A stretch of 64,000 bases of DNA from Miscanthus floridulus (Eukaryota; Streptophyta; Magnoliopsida; Poales; Poaceae): positions 116,690,637-116,754,636 of the forward strand of contig NC_089582.1 in NCBI RefSeq assembly GCF_019320115.1, written 5' to 3'. The notes under the pieces are model-generated. The model was given only the letters and a program-made list of their open reading frames with translations, was not told where the DNA came from and ran no database searches. Shown piece after piece: positions 36,600 to 46,690 of this stretch. A program made the position numbers and the translations under genes. Every line of letters starts with the position of its first letter. Positions within the stretch are counted from its first letter, which is position 1.

Positions 36600-36604
36600 A
36601 CTTC
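36600..36604. other. Left target duplication ACTTC of the gag-protease element
   Basis: It is repeated exactly at 41511-41515. Confidence 0.9.
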
Positions 36605-37433
36605 TGATGAGTATAGGCCTGATCTTCCGAGAGGTAGCCGGTAAGTTTGATTTGTGGAGATCTCGACGTTGGCGATCCAGCTTCAAATCAGACACGATTT
36701 GAACCCTGCAACCGTTACACCACTGCTCCGTTGGTTATCAACCAAGCACAACTTGATTGACCTCACCAAGAAGGCTTTTCCTGCAAGCGAATCGAAGAGC
36801 ACAAGCAAGAAGGTAAAACACGCAATCTGAAATTGCAAATATGAATGACGCAAATATCAATAGAGGGTTCAAGAACTCGGTTCCAAAGGACTAATCGACA
36901 CAGTGGAGGAGATCAAGAACGGGGGCCCTGGATCACTATAAAAGGATTTGTCACCACAGTTACAATGAATGATTCAGTTTCTCGATGGAAAACTAAACTC
37001 TAAACAAAACCCAATTGTGTAGCAGTGGCGGTGGTTGTGTTTATAGTCTAAGACTCGACCTAGGGTTGGGGACGGCCAGGGGTTGGGTGCCCACAACTTG
37101 GGCTTAAGGCCCAACACGATACATGGCCAAGTTGGCCCAAATAGGTGACGCAGCACCTTACCGTGGTCACACAGAATGATCCACGGATGGCATCGTCGTC
37201 CCCTTTCCAACGCATCCAAGAACGGCCCATTTCGATGTCGTATGAGGAAGTTATGACCGAAAGAGTGACGACGTGTCTGCTGAATCCGAGGACGACGTGG
37301 TAGCTGAGTTGGAAACGAATTGCAACTTGGGGAAGACCATGGCGTCGATGTGTCCAGCGTGGCGATGTCCTCATCATCCTCCCCTTCTCGAATTGGAGTC
37401 GTCCTCGACTCCATCTTGGCGATGTCCTCATTA
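36605..37433 (-). repeat. 3' LTR of the gag-protease element
   Basis: 829 bp. It lacks 31 bases present in the other copy (after GATCCACGGA near 37193). The end of the gag-protease frame runs about 460 bases into this LTR, with the stop at 36974-36976. Confidence 0.92.
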
Positions 37434-39358
37434 TCCCCTCCTTGTAGAATTGGAGTCGTCCTCGACTCCATCCCATCATCAGCGAACTCCTGCAAAAGGT
37501 TAGTGACAGCAGGCAATGCACCAGACATAAAAGGTTGACAAAACATAGTATAACATGGTGCATCAGGATTATCACATAACTCAGCAGTAGCAGGAGTTGT
37601 AGCAAGAAAAGCACCTCCTTTTAACTTAATCCCATTATTTTTAGCAATGTTTGTTGGAGGTTTATTTTTGATCTCATTAGCATGTTTAATAATATCCGTA
37701 GGAGACAAAGGCAGCAATGTAATTTTCTTATCCTTATGTATGATAGTGTATGTATTAGTTCTACCATGGTGTAAAGCATCATTATCAAATTCCCATGGGC
37801 GACCTAACAAAATGGAACAAGCTTGCATAGGGACAACATTAAAATCAGCAGTATCATGATAAGAGCCTGTAAAAAAGCTAATGCGTGCTGATTTAGTTAC
37901 CTTAGTCTTACCACTATTATTGAACCATTGAAGTTTATATGGATACGAATGTTGTCGTGTGGTCAAGCCAAGCTTGTCAACCAAATCTGAACTCGCCAAG
38001 TTGTTGCAACTCCCACTATCAATGATAGTGAGAACACGACAACCCTGCACAATGAGATACATATGGAACAAATTGTGGCGTTGGATCTTCATCTCTTCTT
38101 CATGTCCCATACGTGTACTCAACACACGCTGCACAAGAAGGCTAGGGTAGTCCACGGCAGCAGCCACGGAGTCAATGGTGATGGCCTCCTTGTCATGATC
38201 GCCCTCGGTGGGATCTGCATCAATGTTAGCAGCAAGGACTAAATCATCTTCAACATCACTAGCACTTACATATCCATCCTCGGTAGCAATGAAAGCGCGA
38301 CGACTGGGGCATTCCTTCATGACATGTCCCATGCCTTTGCATCGGTGGCAAATGATTTTAGAGCTGGACGAGGAGGAGCTAGTAGAAGCACCCGGAGTGC
38401 CACCTTTCTTCAGCTGTGGAAACTGCACATTAGACAATTTACTTACCCTGGAAGAAAATGGAGGTGTAGATGGCTGTGGTGCAACAGGAAGCTTGGGCGT
38501 CTCCGGCTCGGAACGCTGCTGAAAATTCCTCCCATTGTTAGACCTAAAAGGCTGGTGTTGTTTGCGTCCCTGTACTTCTCGTTTGGCCTTAATAGCAAGA
38601 TGATACAATTGGGAAAAATTGCGCCATTCTTTGTAATCAAGTATGTTCTATATATCATGGTTTAAACCACCAAAAAATCTAGCACTAGCATCATCATCAT
38701 CTTCATTTATACCACAACGTGCTAAACCAATAAGCAATTCTTGATAGTATGCTTCTACTCCTTTATCACCTTGTTTTAAAGTTTGTAGTTTCAAACGTAA
38801 ATCACGTTGGTAATAAGGAGGAACAAAACGAGATTTCATACGTTGCTTTAAAACATTCCAAGTTTGAGGCACAGCAGCAGCATTATTGGCATTGCAAAGA
38901 TCACTCCACCAGAACAAAGCAAAATTAGTAAACTCACTAGTAGCAAGTCTAACTCTATGCTCAGCAGGAACATTATGAGAATCAAATTTTTGTTGAACAG
39001 CAAGCTCCCAATCTAAATATGCCTCTGGATCAACATTACCAGCAAAAGGAGGTAGACTAAATTTAATTTTAGCAAAAGGATCATTATTACCATGATTATT
39101 ACCTGCCATACCGCGATGATTGAAGTTGAGGCGGCGACAGGCACCACCGTCAGCATACGCATCTTCATCACCAAAAGCATCCGCATCTTCATCATCAGCA
39201 CGATAAGGTGGAGGGCGTTGCTCAAGCTGTTCAATGCGGGTGACCAGATTGTTCACGTTGCGCATCAGCTCGGTCATAAGATTGTGTTGTTCAGTCATGA
39301 ACGTTGCAAGCTCGCCCTTGGACACGCACTCATTGAAGTCCGTCGGAGTTCCTGCCAT
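36974..39358 (-). pseudogene. Gag-protease polyprotein, single TAG, otherwise open (about 794 codons)
   Basis: ATG at 39356-39358 starts MAGTPTDFNECVSKGELATF. A short coiled coil (LMRNVNNLVTRIEQLEQ) and an acidic stretch follow. The capsid region has FSLPPFAGNVDPEAYLDWEL, FTNFALFWWSDLC and RFVPPYYQRDLRLKLQTLKQ. TAG at 38648-38650 replaces an expected Gln (HDIQNILDY) by a C-to-T change. The frame resumes with NILDYKEW. The zinc knuckle is CHRCKGMGHVMKEC. Protease has IIDSGSCNNLASSDLVDKLG and ILLGRPWEFD. The frame passes LLQEFAD, where full-length relatives enter RT, and instead runs into MESRTTPI repeats and the LTR. It could supply structural protein, but polymerase must come from another element. 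Confidence 0.85.
37434..37445 (-). promoter_or_regulatory. Polypurine tract of the gag-protease element
   Basis: The minus-strand run ACAAGGAGGGGA directly precedes the 3' LTR. It lies inside the open reading frame. Confidence 0.8.
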
Positions 39359-40636
39359 GGTTAGAAGATAGAAAAAGACAACACCAAAGTATTATCCCTA
39401 TCAACTAAAAGGAAACAAGTGGTGGTGATGGTGGTGAAAGTGGAATGCAAAATCACAAGCGGCTTACCACCGTCTTGCCTGTATTCTTACCAACACCAAA
39501 CAGGAGCAAAACCAAAGTGGCGAAGCAATCTATTGTTGAGCGTGGGTAACAGTTGCAAGATGAACCTGTGCTGACAGAAGAATATGTGGGGCTATGGGTA
39601 GGCACACAATATGACAGCAAGGATTAGCAATTAACGAGTGCAAAGTAGCGATTGTTCAATATGGATCCAAAGTACAAATCACAGGTGCTGGCTAAGACGT
39701 GTCGAGACGTAGCGCAATAAGGTGAAAACAAAGGACGATCGAAAGAACTCATAGAACATGCAAATAGCCTAGATATCTCCTTTTTCCTGAATTTTTCCCG
39801 GATTTTTCCAAAAGGCACTAGTAGGAAACAAACTTTTTTTTTACTATTTTTTTATACTTTTCTCTGAACAAGGATCACAAAAGATGCAACCACAAAAATT
39901 GGCACCTACAACTGAGGTGGGATGTGGTCTACAGAAATTCAGCACGTTCTCTGAAAAGCGTGCAAAAACTTTGACAATTTTTTTCTATATTTTCCCGAAT
40001 TTTTTTGGCAATTCTGATGAAACCAAACAGGGCGAAGCCGAGTTTGGGTCGGGTCCAAATGGTGTCAAGAAGCTGCACAAAAAATTTCAGATTTTTCTGA
40101 TAAACGAGCGAAAAGTTATGCCTGTTTTACCGAAGGTATCTCAAGGTATGTTTTTCGGGAGGCACAACACGGCGGCGGCAGTTAGGGCAAAGCGTTCCTA
40201 AACTCTAACACCGATCATAGCAGTAGGTATTCGCCTGATGATGTAAGGAGGGTTGTGATGCAGGCAAAATAAGAGCGACTGACAACCTATCTAGGGTTTG
40301 CGCGGCAGCGAGAAGTTACACAAGGCGGCTAGCGGGGCAAGTCGAGTAATGTGATGGCTACGACTTGTTGTTTGGGAACGGTGGATGGGATAGCGGCGGA
40401 AAACAAAATCACAGCAACGGGCGATTGAACTACGACCACGAACACAATCCTAAACCAGCAACAAGACTCGACCACGGACACAAACTCAACAACACGAATC
40501 TGAAACGAAATTGCAAAGGCACAAAGGGCGATAGGACAGCGGAAATTGAAATATTTTTGGGCTTTTTGTGGACTCTAGGTAATGAACAAATATGAATCTA
40601 AGGCAAACGAGATTATACCTCGCGGTAAACCTAAAA
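39359..40636 (-). other. Noncoding 5' leader of the gag-protease element
   Basis: About 1.3 kb between primer site and gag ATG, with no supportable frame. It is rich in short A and T runs near 39780-39860 and 39960-40010. It would hold packaging signals if the RNA is packaged in trans. Confidence 0.6.
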
Positions 40637-40648
40637 TATCTGATACCA
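40637..40648 (-). promoter_or_regulatory. Primer-binding site of the gag-protease element
   Basis: On the minus strand TGGTATCAGATA lies two bases after the 5' LTR. Its first ten bases match the initiator Met tRNA complement. Confidence 0.85.
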
Positions 40649-40650
40649 AT

Positions 40651-41510
40651 TGATGAGTACAGGCCCGATCTTCCGAGAGGTAGCCGGTAAGTTCGATTTG
40701 TGGAGATCTCGACGTTGGCGATCCGGCTTCAAATCAGACATGATTCGAACCCTGCAACCGTTACACCACTGCTCCGTTGGTTATCAACCAAGCACAACTT
40801 GATTGACCTCGCCAAGAAGGCTTTTCCTGCAAGCGAATCGAAGAGCACAAGCAAGAAGGTAAAACACGCAATCTAAAATTGCAAATATGAATGACGCGAA
40901 TATCAATAGAGGGTTCAAGAACTCGGTTCCAAAGGACTAATCGACACAGTGGAGGAGATCAAGAACGGGGGCCCTGGATCACTGTAAAAGGATTTGTCAC
41001 CACAGTTACAATGAATGATTCAGTTTCTCGATGGAAAACTAAACTCTAAACAAAACCCAATTGTGTAGCAGCGGCGGCGGCTGTGTTTATAGTCTAAGAC
41101 TCAACCTAGGGTTGGGGACGGCCAGGGGTTGGGCGCCCACAACTTGGGCTTAAGGCCCGACACGATACATGGCCAAGTTGGCCCAAATAGGTGACGCAGC
41201 ACCTTGCCGTGGTCACATAGAATGATCCACGGACCTTCTGGAGCTAGGACCAGATCCAAAACGATGGCATCGTCGTCCCCTTTCCAACGCATCCAAGAAC
41301 GGCCCATTTCGATGTCGTATGAGGAAGTTATGACCAAAACAGTGACGACGTGTCTGCTGAATCCGAGGACGACGTGGCAGCTGAGTTGGAAACGAATTGC
41401 AACTTGGGGAAGACCATGGCGTCGATGTGTCCAGCGTGGCGATGTCCTCATCATCCCCCCCTTCTCGAATTGGAGTCGTCCTCGACTCCATCTTGGCGAT
41501 GTCCTCATTA
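40651..41510 (-). repeat. 5' LTR of the gag-protease element
   Basis: 860 bp, terminating at ACTTC. Minus-strand CTATAAAAGG/CTGTAAAAGG-like words are not clear promoters. A TTTATAGT block near 41086 on the plus strand occurs in both copies. Confidence 0.92.
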
Positions 41511-41515
41511 ACTTC
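41511..41515. other. Right target duplication ACTTC of the gag-protease element
   Basis: It matches 36600-36604 and directly follows the LTR end CTCATTA. Confidence 0.9.
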
Positions 41516-41690
41516 CTTCGCCCATCGCTCTAGGGCTCCCCTCACCAGTTGCTCGGGGACTTCCTCCGCTCATCACCTCGGGGCTCCCCTCGCTTATTGC
41601 TCGGGGACTTCCTCCACCCACCGCTCTGGGGCTCCCCTTACCTGCTGCTCAGGGACTCCCATCGCCTGTTGTTGGTGAACTTCCTCCCCT
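41511..41690 (-). repeat. 48-bp coding repeat in the antisense Tat gene
   Basis: Units based on GCTCGGGGACTTCCTCC, about 48 bases long, encode EVPEQ plus about eleven more residues including RGAPE. Related units lie on the other side of the inserted element at 36553-36604, so the insertion fell inside this tract. Confidence 0.65.
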
Positions 41691-43429
41691 CCCTTCGACT
41701 GTTCCTCCATGCACGTGCTGCGCGGAGGCGCCTTCGTGCTCGGTGGATGAGCCACCGAAACTTTGTCGTCATCCGACCACTCGAACACCATGGTCCTTCA
41801 CGTCTGAGTGGTCTGGTCACCACCAAGCGAGATGCCACCCGACTTGAGGGGAGTGGCACCCGTCGTCTTTCTCTTCTTTTGGGTTGGCTCGTCTGCCGCT
41901 GCCCTCTACCCCTAGATTTTCTCCAACACCGGGGATGGACTCTCCGACGAGATGCTGATGGTTTCCTCCTCAGGCTGCATTGGTGGCCGGGCATCTACTC
42001 CCCGTGGCCAATCGCCCCTCGGTACACTTGAGAAGTACACCGCCCTTTCCTGCGAATGAATCTTCACATAAGTGAATCAGTCCACTGTTCGACAACGACA
42101 GAGGATAAAAAGCATCAGGAACACACAACTGAGATATTTACCTGAGGAGGTAGATTCTTGTAGTTAAAGGGCTTCGTATACCCTGGCATGCTGAATGAGG
42201 CAAGTGGAGCGAATAGCTTTGCAGCTCGCTCTTCCACAACCACCCTCGACAGCATCTCCAGCCTTTCCCGGGTACCATCGGTCTCCCCCTTGAACTCAAA
42301 GGCGGGGTGGGCCCTCTCCTTGTAGGGCTGGATGCGACGCACTATGAAGCTCACCGCCACCAGTCCACCGTTGGTCTTCACACCCTTTATTAAGTCAAGG
42401 AGCTCCCTCACTTGCTCCATATCAGCGCTGCTTGACATCTCCGACCAGCTCTTCTGGCTCTTCGGGATGTGGTCGGTGTCGTAGCGGACGGTAGGGTGGA
42501 TCTGCTTCATATAAAACCACCTAGCATTCCACCCCTTCAGCGACATGTTTAGTGGTACAGTAAGGTACTCGCCCGCAATTTCATCGTGCAGCTAAAGATA
42601 TACTCCGCCGACCACCTTGGAACCACCGCCGTCTCTCTTCTTCAGCCAGAACAGGTGGCAGAAGAGGTTGAAGTGGGGAAGGATTCCAAGATACGCCTCA
42701 CAAAAATGGATGAAGATTGAGATGTGCAAAATGGTATTTGGGTAGAGATTGCACAGACTAACCACCCAGAGCTCCAACAGACCCCTCAGGAATGGATGAA
42801 CCAGAAATCCCAACCCGCGCCAGAAATAATCTTCAAACACTATAGCTTCATCGATATGAGGCATAGGGAAGGGTTCACCAAGGGCTGACCGCCATCCGAC
42901 GGTGACGCGGTCAGGCAGAACGCCCGTCTCCACCAATATGTTGAGCTCCGCCTCTCCCATTCGCGACGGCACCCACTCTTCGTCACGCTGGGCTTCGACG
43001 TTCGTCTTCTTGGGGCTCGTCGTCTTTGGTTTCGCAGCTCCCGTCTTTGACGCCATACCTCAGATCTGGTTAGGGTTTGGCGGTGGAAGCAAGTGTGGAT
43101 GCGAATCTGGAAATGCGAGGGCTGAGGAGGAAGATGAAGTGGCAGAAGTGGGAGCGCGAGGTGTGGTGGCGCAGTTATAAAGCACTCCCCCCACCTTTTC
43201 ACATTCGAAGGGTTTTGGGAAACCGTTCCTGCAATTTGCGCTTCTCCTAATTCTCCATAGCTGAAGATGGGCCGTTGCCTGGGCCTTTGCGGAGCCCCAG
43301 CTTGTATCACTGATTTGTCTCCGCAATTTGTTATGGCTCGCCAAATATTTGTCGACATCTCCGCCAACTATTATGGCTCAGTAATTACTACTGTATAGCC
43401 GTTACTCTAGGATTTTCTCTGCGTTTTTG

Positions 43430-44025
43430 TTTTCTCCAAGTTGGCTACTGTTTCTGACCCTAGCACCATATGACCATGTCACCTACTGTCAAGCTTGAGG
43501 ACTAAGTGGGTACACTTTACCTCGCGGTGAATGTGCTTTTCAGGGCTATGCCCGGGGACTGGCTGCCTGCTCGGCTGGTCTTATAATTTTCTTCTACTTT
43601 GGGCCCTGGCACTACATGACTACGTCATCTACTGTCAGGCTCGGAGACTAAGCGGGCATACTTTACCTCGCGGTGAATATGTTTGCTTTAATCTGGAAGA
43701 CTCCGCGTCTCTTGAAGCTGAAAAAGACTATCTCCTTTTCTCGTGGTCGGACTCTAAGTGGGCACACTTGGTCCACTGCGAAGAAATTTTCGATTCTGAA
43801 CTTGAGCTCCTTACACCCTTATGACAAGCCGTACTTGGGTTATACTGCTCGGCTACGGATCACGCTGCTCGACGACGGTTCACACTGCTCGGCAACTGCT
43901 CACAACTGCTCGGTAACTCATCATGGTGGTCGGACCATGAGTTTGACTGCTCGGCTTTGTTCGCACCTGCTCGGGCAAGCTCAAGACGGCGTTGCACAAC
44001 GAGTACAAGGCGCTCGGGGACTAGC
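43430..44025 (+). other. Tat region between antisense gene and 3' LTR, repeat-rich
   Basis: An imperfect tandem duplication of about 170 bp (roughly 43430-43550 and 43600-43680) shares ACTTTACCTCGCGGTGAAT. From 43840 to 43990 the word CTGCTCGG recurs six or more times. The stretch ends GCTCGGGGACTAGC before the LTR; the GGGGA run is the likely polypurine tract. No gene is supportable. Confidence 0.5.
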
Positions 44026-44498
44026 TGTGGGGGGTATGACCTCGGATACCCACGGCAGATCACATGGGCTGTGCCCCCAGGGGCGGCCTAGCCCACAAGA
44101 CGAAGTCTTGCGGGGCACGACTCTGCTCGGGGCCTCCCGCAAGATACCGGGAAGATATCCTGAAGATACTACGAGATCTGTTAGGATACGTATGATCCCA
44201 AGGTTCTTGTTATCTGTTATTACCTTCCGGTTATCTCTCAGATCTAACCGACTTGTAACCCTGCCCCCTAGACTATATAAGACGGGCAAGGACCCTCTTC
44301 AAACACACGCAACATCATACGATAGCTAATACAATCAAACAGACCACATGATTAGGGTATTATGTCATACTGACGGCCTGAATCTATCTAACTCGTGTGT
44401 CTCTGTTGCCTTCTTGTTCTTGATCACGCGCACCTCTGCCGATCAATCTACCTTCGTAGGATACCCCTCGCAGGACTGCCGACAATATTCTGTTGACA
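44026..44498 (+). repeat. 3' LTR of the Tat element
   Basis: 473 bp, from TGTGGGGGGTATGACC to CTGTTGACA, the same length as the 5' LTR. TATATAA lies at 44274-44280. About 50 substitutions separate the two copies by hand count, mostly transitions. Confidence 0.93.
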
Positions 44499-44503
44499 GA
44501 GAT
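44499..44503. other. Right target duplication GAGAT of the Tat element
   Basis: It matches 14106-14110 exactly and directly follows the 3' LTR. Confidence 0.9.
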
Positions 44504-44507
44504 GCTC
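44504..44507. mobile_element. Right tip of the split Tourist-type MITE
   Basis: GCTC directly after the GAGAT target duplication restores the MITE's 16-base right terminal repeat with 14099-14110. The bases that follow, TTA, match the left flank at 13662-13664. Confidence 0.8.
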
Positions 44508-46690
44508 TTACTCCCTATGATCTGCTCAACAAAGGGTCCCATATGCTTCAAATCAAGGAATGTGGTGGATGGTCTGGTTACATCTCCAAGCATATGAAGA
44601 CCGGATCAGTTAATGACAAAGAGCATGCCGTCTTCCTGAATATGTGATCGGAGAAGTTTATCTTTTGCGGATCATCTCGTGGACCAACCACTAATCACCA
44701 ATACTTAAAGATGAGCCGATTGATCCATGGTGGCTAATACAGCTATTGGGCCTGTTCGCTTGCTCGTAAACGATCGTAAATTTCCAGCCGGGAACAGTGT
44801 TTTTCTCTCACACCAAACCAGCCAGTAGTAAATAATCCACGATACGATACGGCCTCCCGAACGGGCTGATAGTTGCATCTACACATGCACCGGTATCAGG
44901 CACTAGTCTCAGGAATCAAATCTTTCCATCCTTCGATTTCTCAGAGAAAGAAAAAGAACGAACCCATCGATGCACTTCATTCGGTGAGGCAGCATCGGCT
45001 ATCTCCATTTCAGTTGATATAGCCCATTTCTTCAAAGGTTTTCATAATGGATTTGCCGAAGAATCTACCATCTGGTTTGCTTATGATGGGGATAATGAAT
45101 TTGAACTCCCTTGTAAATTTCGATTTGAAACTGCCTGTACCAATGAAGTCTCTTCATCAATCTTTCAATGTATTATCGAGTCAGGTGTATTACCCGTCGA
45201 TTTTTGCCATGGCCGTGCAAAGAAAGGAACCAAAATACCCATGAAGCCACCAACCTATAAGTTTTACTACCCATCAGTTTCAGCCCGTCAGTTGGGATTC
45301 GGTCAACTGCCAATCAAGGTTTACTATGCTGACAAACTGAAACCAAGAGAAGCTATAAACAGTTGCCTGGAGTTCAGCAGAATTCGCCAAATTGAATTGG
45401 CTCTCTCATCGATTGCTCTAACAGAGTGGAAGTATGGTGCATTCTCCTCCAGCTTGTTTGATCAATGGTGGTCAGAATGGCACATACATCTCTTTTGTAA
45501 ATCGGCCAAGTTTTACTGTCTGACATTGGACACCAATTTTGACTCTGATAGTGAGGTAGGAATCTTTTCAAAATAGCCGATTTGCAATTTTCTCATTCAA
45601 AATAATCTTCTTAACTTGGATTATAGCAGGATCCTGAGATTGAACCACCTACAGTGAGCAAGAGCAATCAACAAATTCAGTACTCCATATGGTGTCCTTT
45701 CCCCCGTATAGGAGCCGACGCACCCTCACTGACTGACGTGATGAAGGGACCAGCGCCAATACTTGAACCAACACCACAGCCTACAAAACGAGGCAACTGG
45801 GAGCCAAGTGACAAAGTCCACCAGCAAGAAGAGGATGCTTAGGAAACCATCGGCTGCCCAGGTAAGTCAAGCTTCATTCCTGTACTTGTGCTCACTATAG
45901 CCAAAAGCAATCCACAGCCATCGACTCAAGCTTTTGATTCTCAGTCAGCAGCATCGGTTGCGGGGCTGTTAGCCCAAGCTTTTGGGTCATCCACCAGTGC
46001 TCCATCGGCTGGTCTTGCTTCCGAGCCGATTGTTGAGGAACCAACTAGAGAACAAGTCCCCTCAACACCATCGGCTGCTACTGCTCAGGTAAGCAGTTTC
46101 CTTGGATAAACCGAGTAAAATTTCTTGCTTCATGTTGATTGACAATACTTCTTCAGGCAAACCCAAACCCCATCATCAAACTGACAACTGATGATATAGC
46201 TGAAGAACAACAAAATCCACCTACTTCGTCGGCTGACGTTACCAGGTATGATGATTTATATGTCATTTTAAAACACTTAACTGATAGCTGATCATCTTTT
46301 TCTCTTTTTAGACCTTTGAAACATAGCTGATAACTGGAGAAACAGCAGAAAAGGATCAAGGACCATCCAGCTCATCAACTGCTGTTATCCAGGTAATTCT
46401 CATGATTCAGCTTTAATCAACTTATGTGATATATCAACAACTTTAGATAATCGGCCCTAATTCTTGACTTTTAGCCGATCACTGATCAGGAAGATGACGA
46501 CATTCAGATCATCGATGCACCAGTTGCCAACCTCTCAGAGTTGAACCAAAGAGAAGAAACTGATGATGCAATCCCTGAAGAACAAGAAACCCATCAGACA
46601 GCCAATGGTATGAATTTTAACACACCAATCTCAATTATTTCTTTCTATACTCTTCAACCATCAGCCATTAAAGCATTTGATCAATTAGTG
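44508..46690 (+). pseudogene. PMD protein remnant, 3' part with several short exons
   Basis: After the MITE footprint the PMD reading continues: PYDLLNKGSHMLQIKECGGW, NDKEHAVFLNM, then TGA at 44646-44648 where PMD proteins have Trp, then SEKFIFCGSS. A MITE-bearing gap (about 44690-44930) follows, then FPSFDFSEKEKERTH through WKYGAFSSSLFDQWWSEWH to about 45555. Probable GT-AG introns are 45556-45629, 46089-46156, 46246-46311 and 46393-46474. A further donor lies at 46608. The downstream exons encode a low-complexity tail rich in Pro, Ser and Glu, with repeated ATCGGCTG words. An in-frame TAG lies at 45840-45842. The reading fades before 46690. The core is clearly PMD-like; the tail is not a known domain. 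Confidence 0.6.
44748..44868. mobile_element. Small hAT-like MITE in the PMD remnant
   Basis: GGGCCTGTTCGCTTG at the left and CCCGAACGGGCTG at the right form imperfect inverted ends, a form common in grass MITEs. It lies in an apparent intron between PMD exons. A clear target duplication was not found. Confidence 0.55.

Larger units (their letters stand above)
36605..41510 (-). mobile_element. Non-autonomous Ty3/gypsy element coding only gag and protease (4.9 kb)
   Basis: The LTRs at 36605-37433 (829 bp) and 40651-41510 (860 bp) both run from TGATGAGTA to CTCATTA. The target repeat ACTTC flanks them at 36600-36604 and 41511-41515. On the minus strand the primer site TGGTATCAGATA lies next to the right LTR and the polypurine tract ACAAGGAGGGGA next to the left LTR. 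So the right copy is the 5' LTR. One long frame (39358 to 36974) encodes gag and protease. There is no RT, RNase H or integrase. The LTRs differ at about 22 sites, mostly C/T, plus a 31-base indel, so this is a recent insertion relative to its Tat host. It resembles the TR-GAG class of grass elements. Confidence 0.92.
41511..43056 (-). pseudogene. Antisense Tat accessory gene, N-terminal part (Transposase_28-like)
   Basis: ATG at 43054-43056 starts MASKTGAAKPKTTSPKKTNV. Next come EEWVPSRMGEAELNILVETG, LPDRVTVGWRSALGEPFP and FEDYFWRGLGFLVHPFLRGL, then YPNTILHISIFIHFCEAYLG. This is the order of the Pfam domain 'putative gypsy type transposon' (PF04195), carried antisense between integrase and 3' LTR in RIRE2-like grass elements. 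One stop lies near 42592, after which SLKGWNARWFYMKQIHPTVR continues the domain. A plausible intron is 42053-42142 (GTAAAT to TTCGCAG on the minus strand). Further on are 16-residue repeats (41511-41690). Its role is unknown despite the name. It is split by the gag-protease element. Confidence 0.75.
14111..44498 (+). mobile_element. Tat-lineage Ty3/gypsy element with two nested insertions (30.4 kb span)
   Basis: Two 473-bp LTRs, at 14111-14583 and 44026-44498, share start TGTGGGGGGTA, end GACA and gene order between them. The direct repeat GAGAT flanks the whole at 14106-14110 and 44499-44503. Between the LTRs lie gag, protease, RT, RNase H, a second (archaeal-type) RNase H and integrase on the plus strand, then a minus-strand Transposase_28-like gene. 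This is the layout of grass RIRE2-like Tat elements. Removing the Tekay element (19092-31924 plus 5 bp) and the gag-protease element (36605-41510 plus 5 bp) leaves about 12.6 kb. The two LTRs differ at about 50 positions by hand count, so the insertion is old. All genes are defective. Confidence 0.93.
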
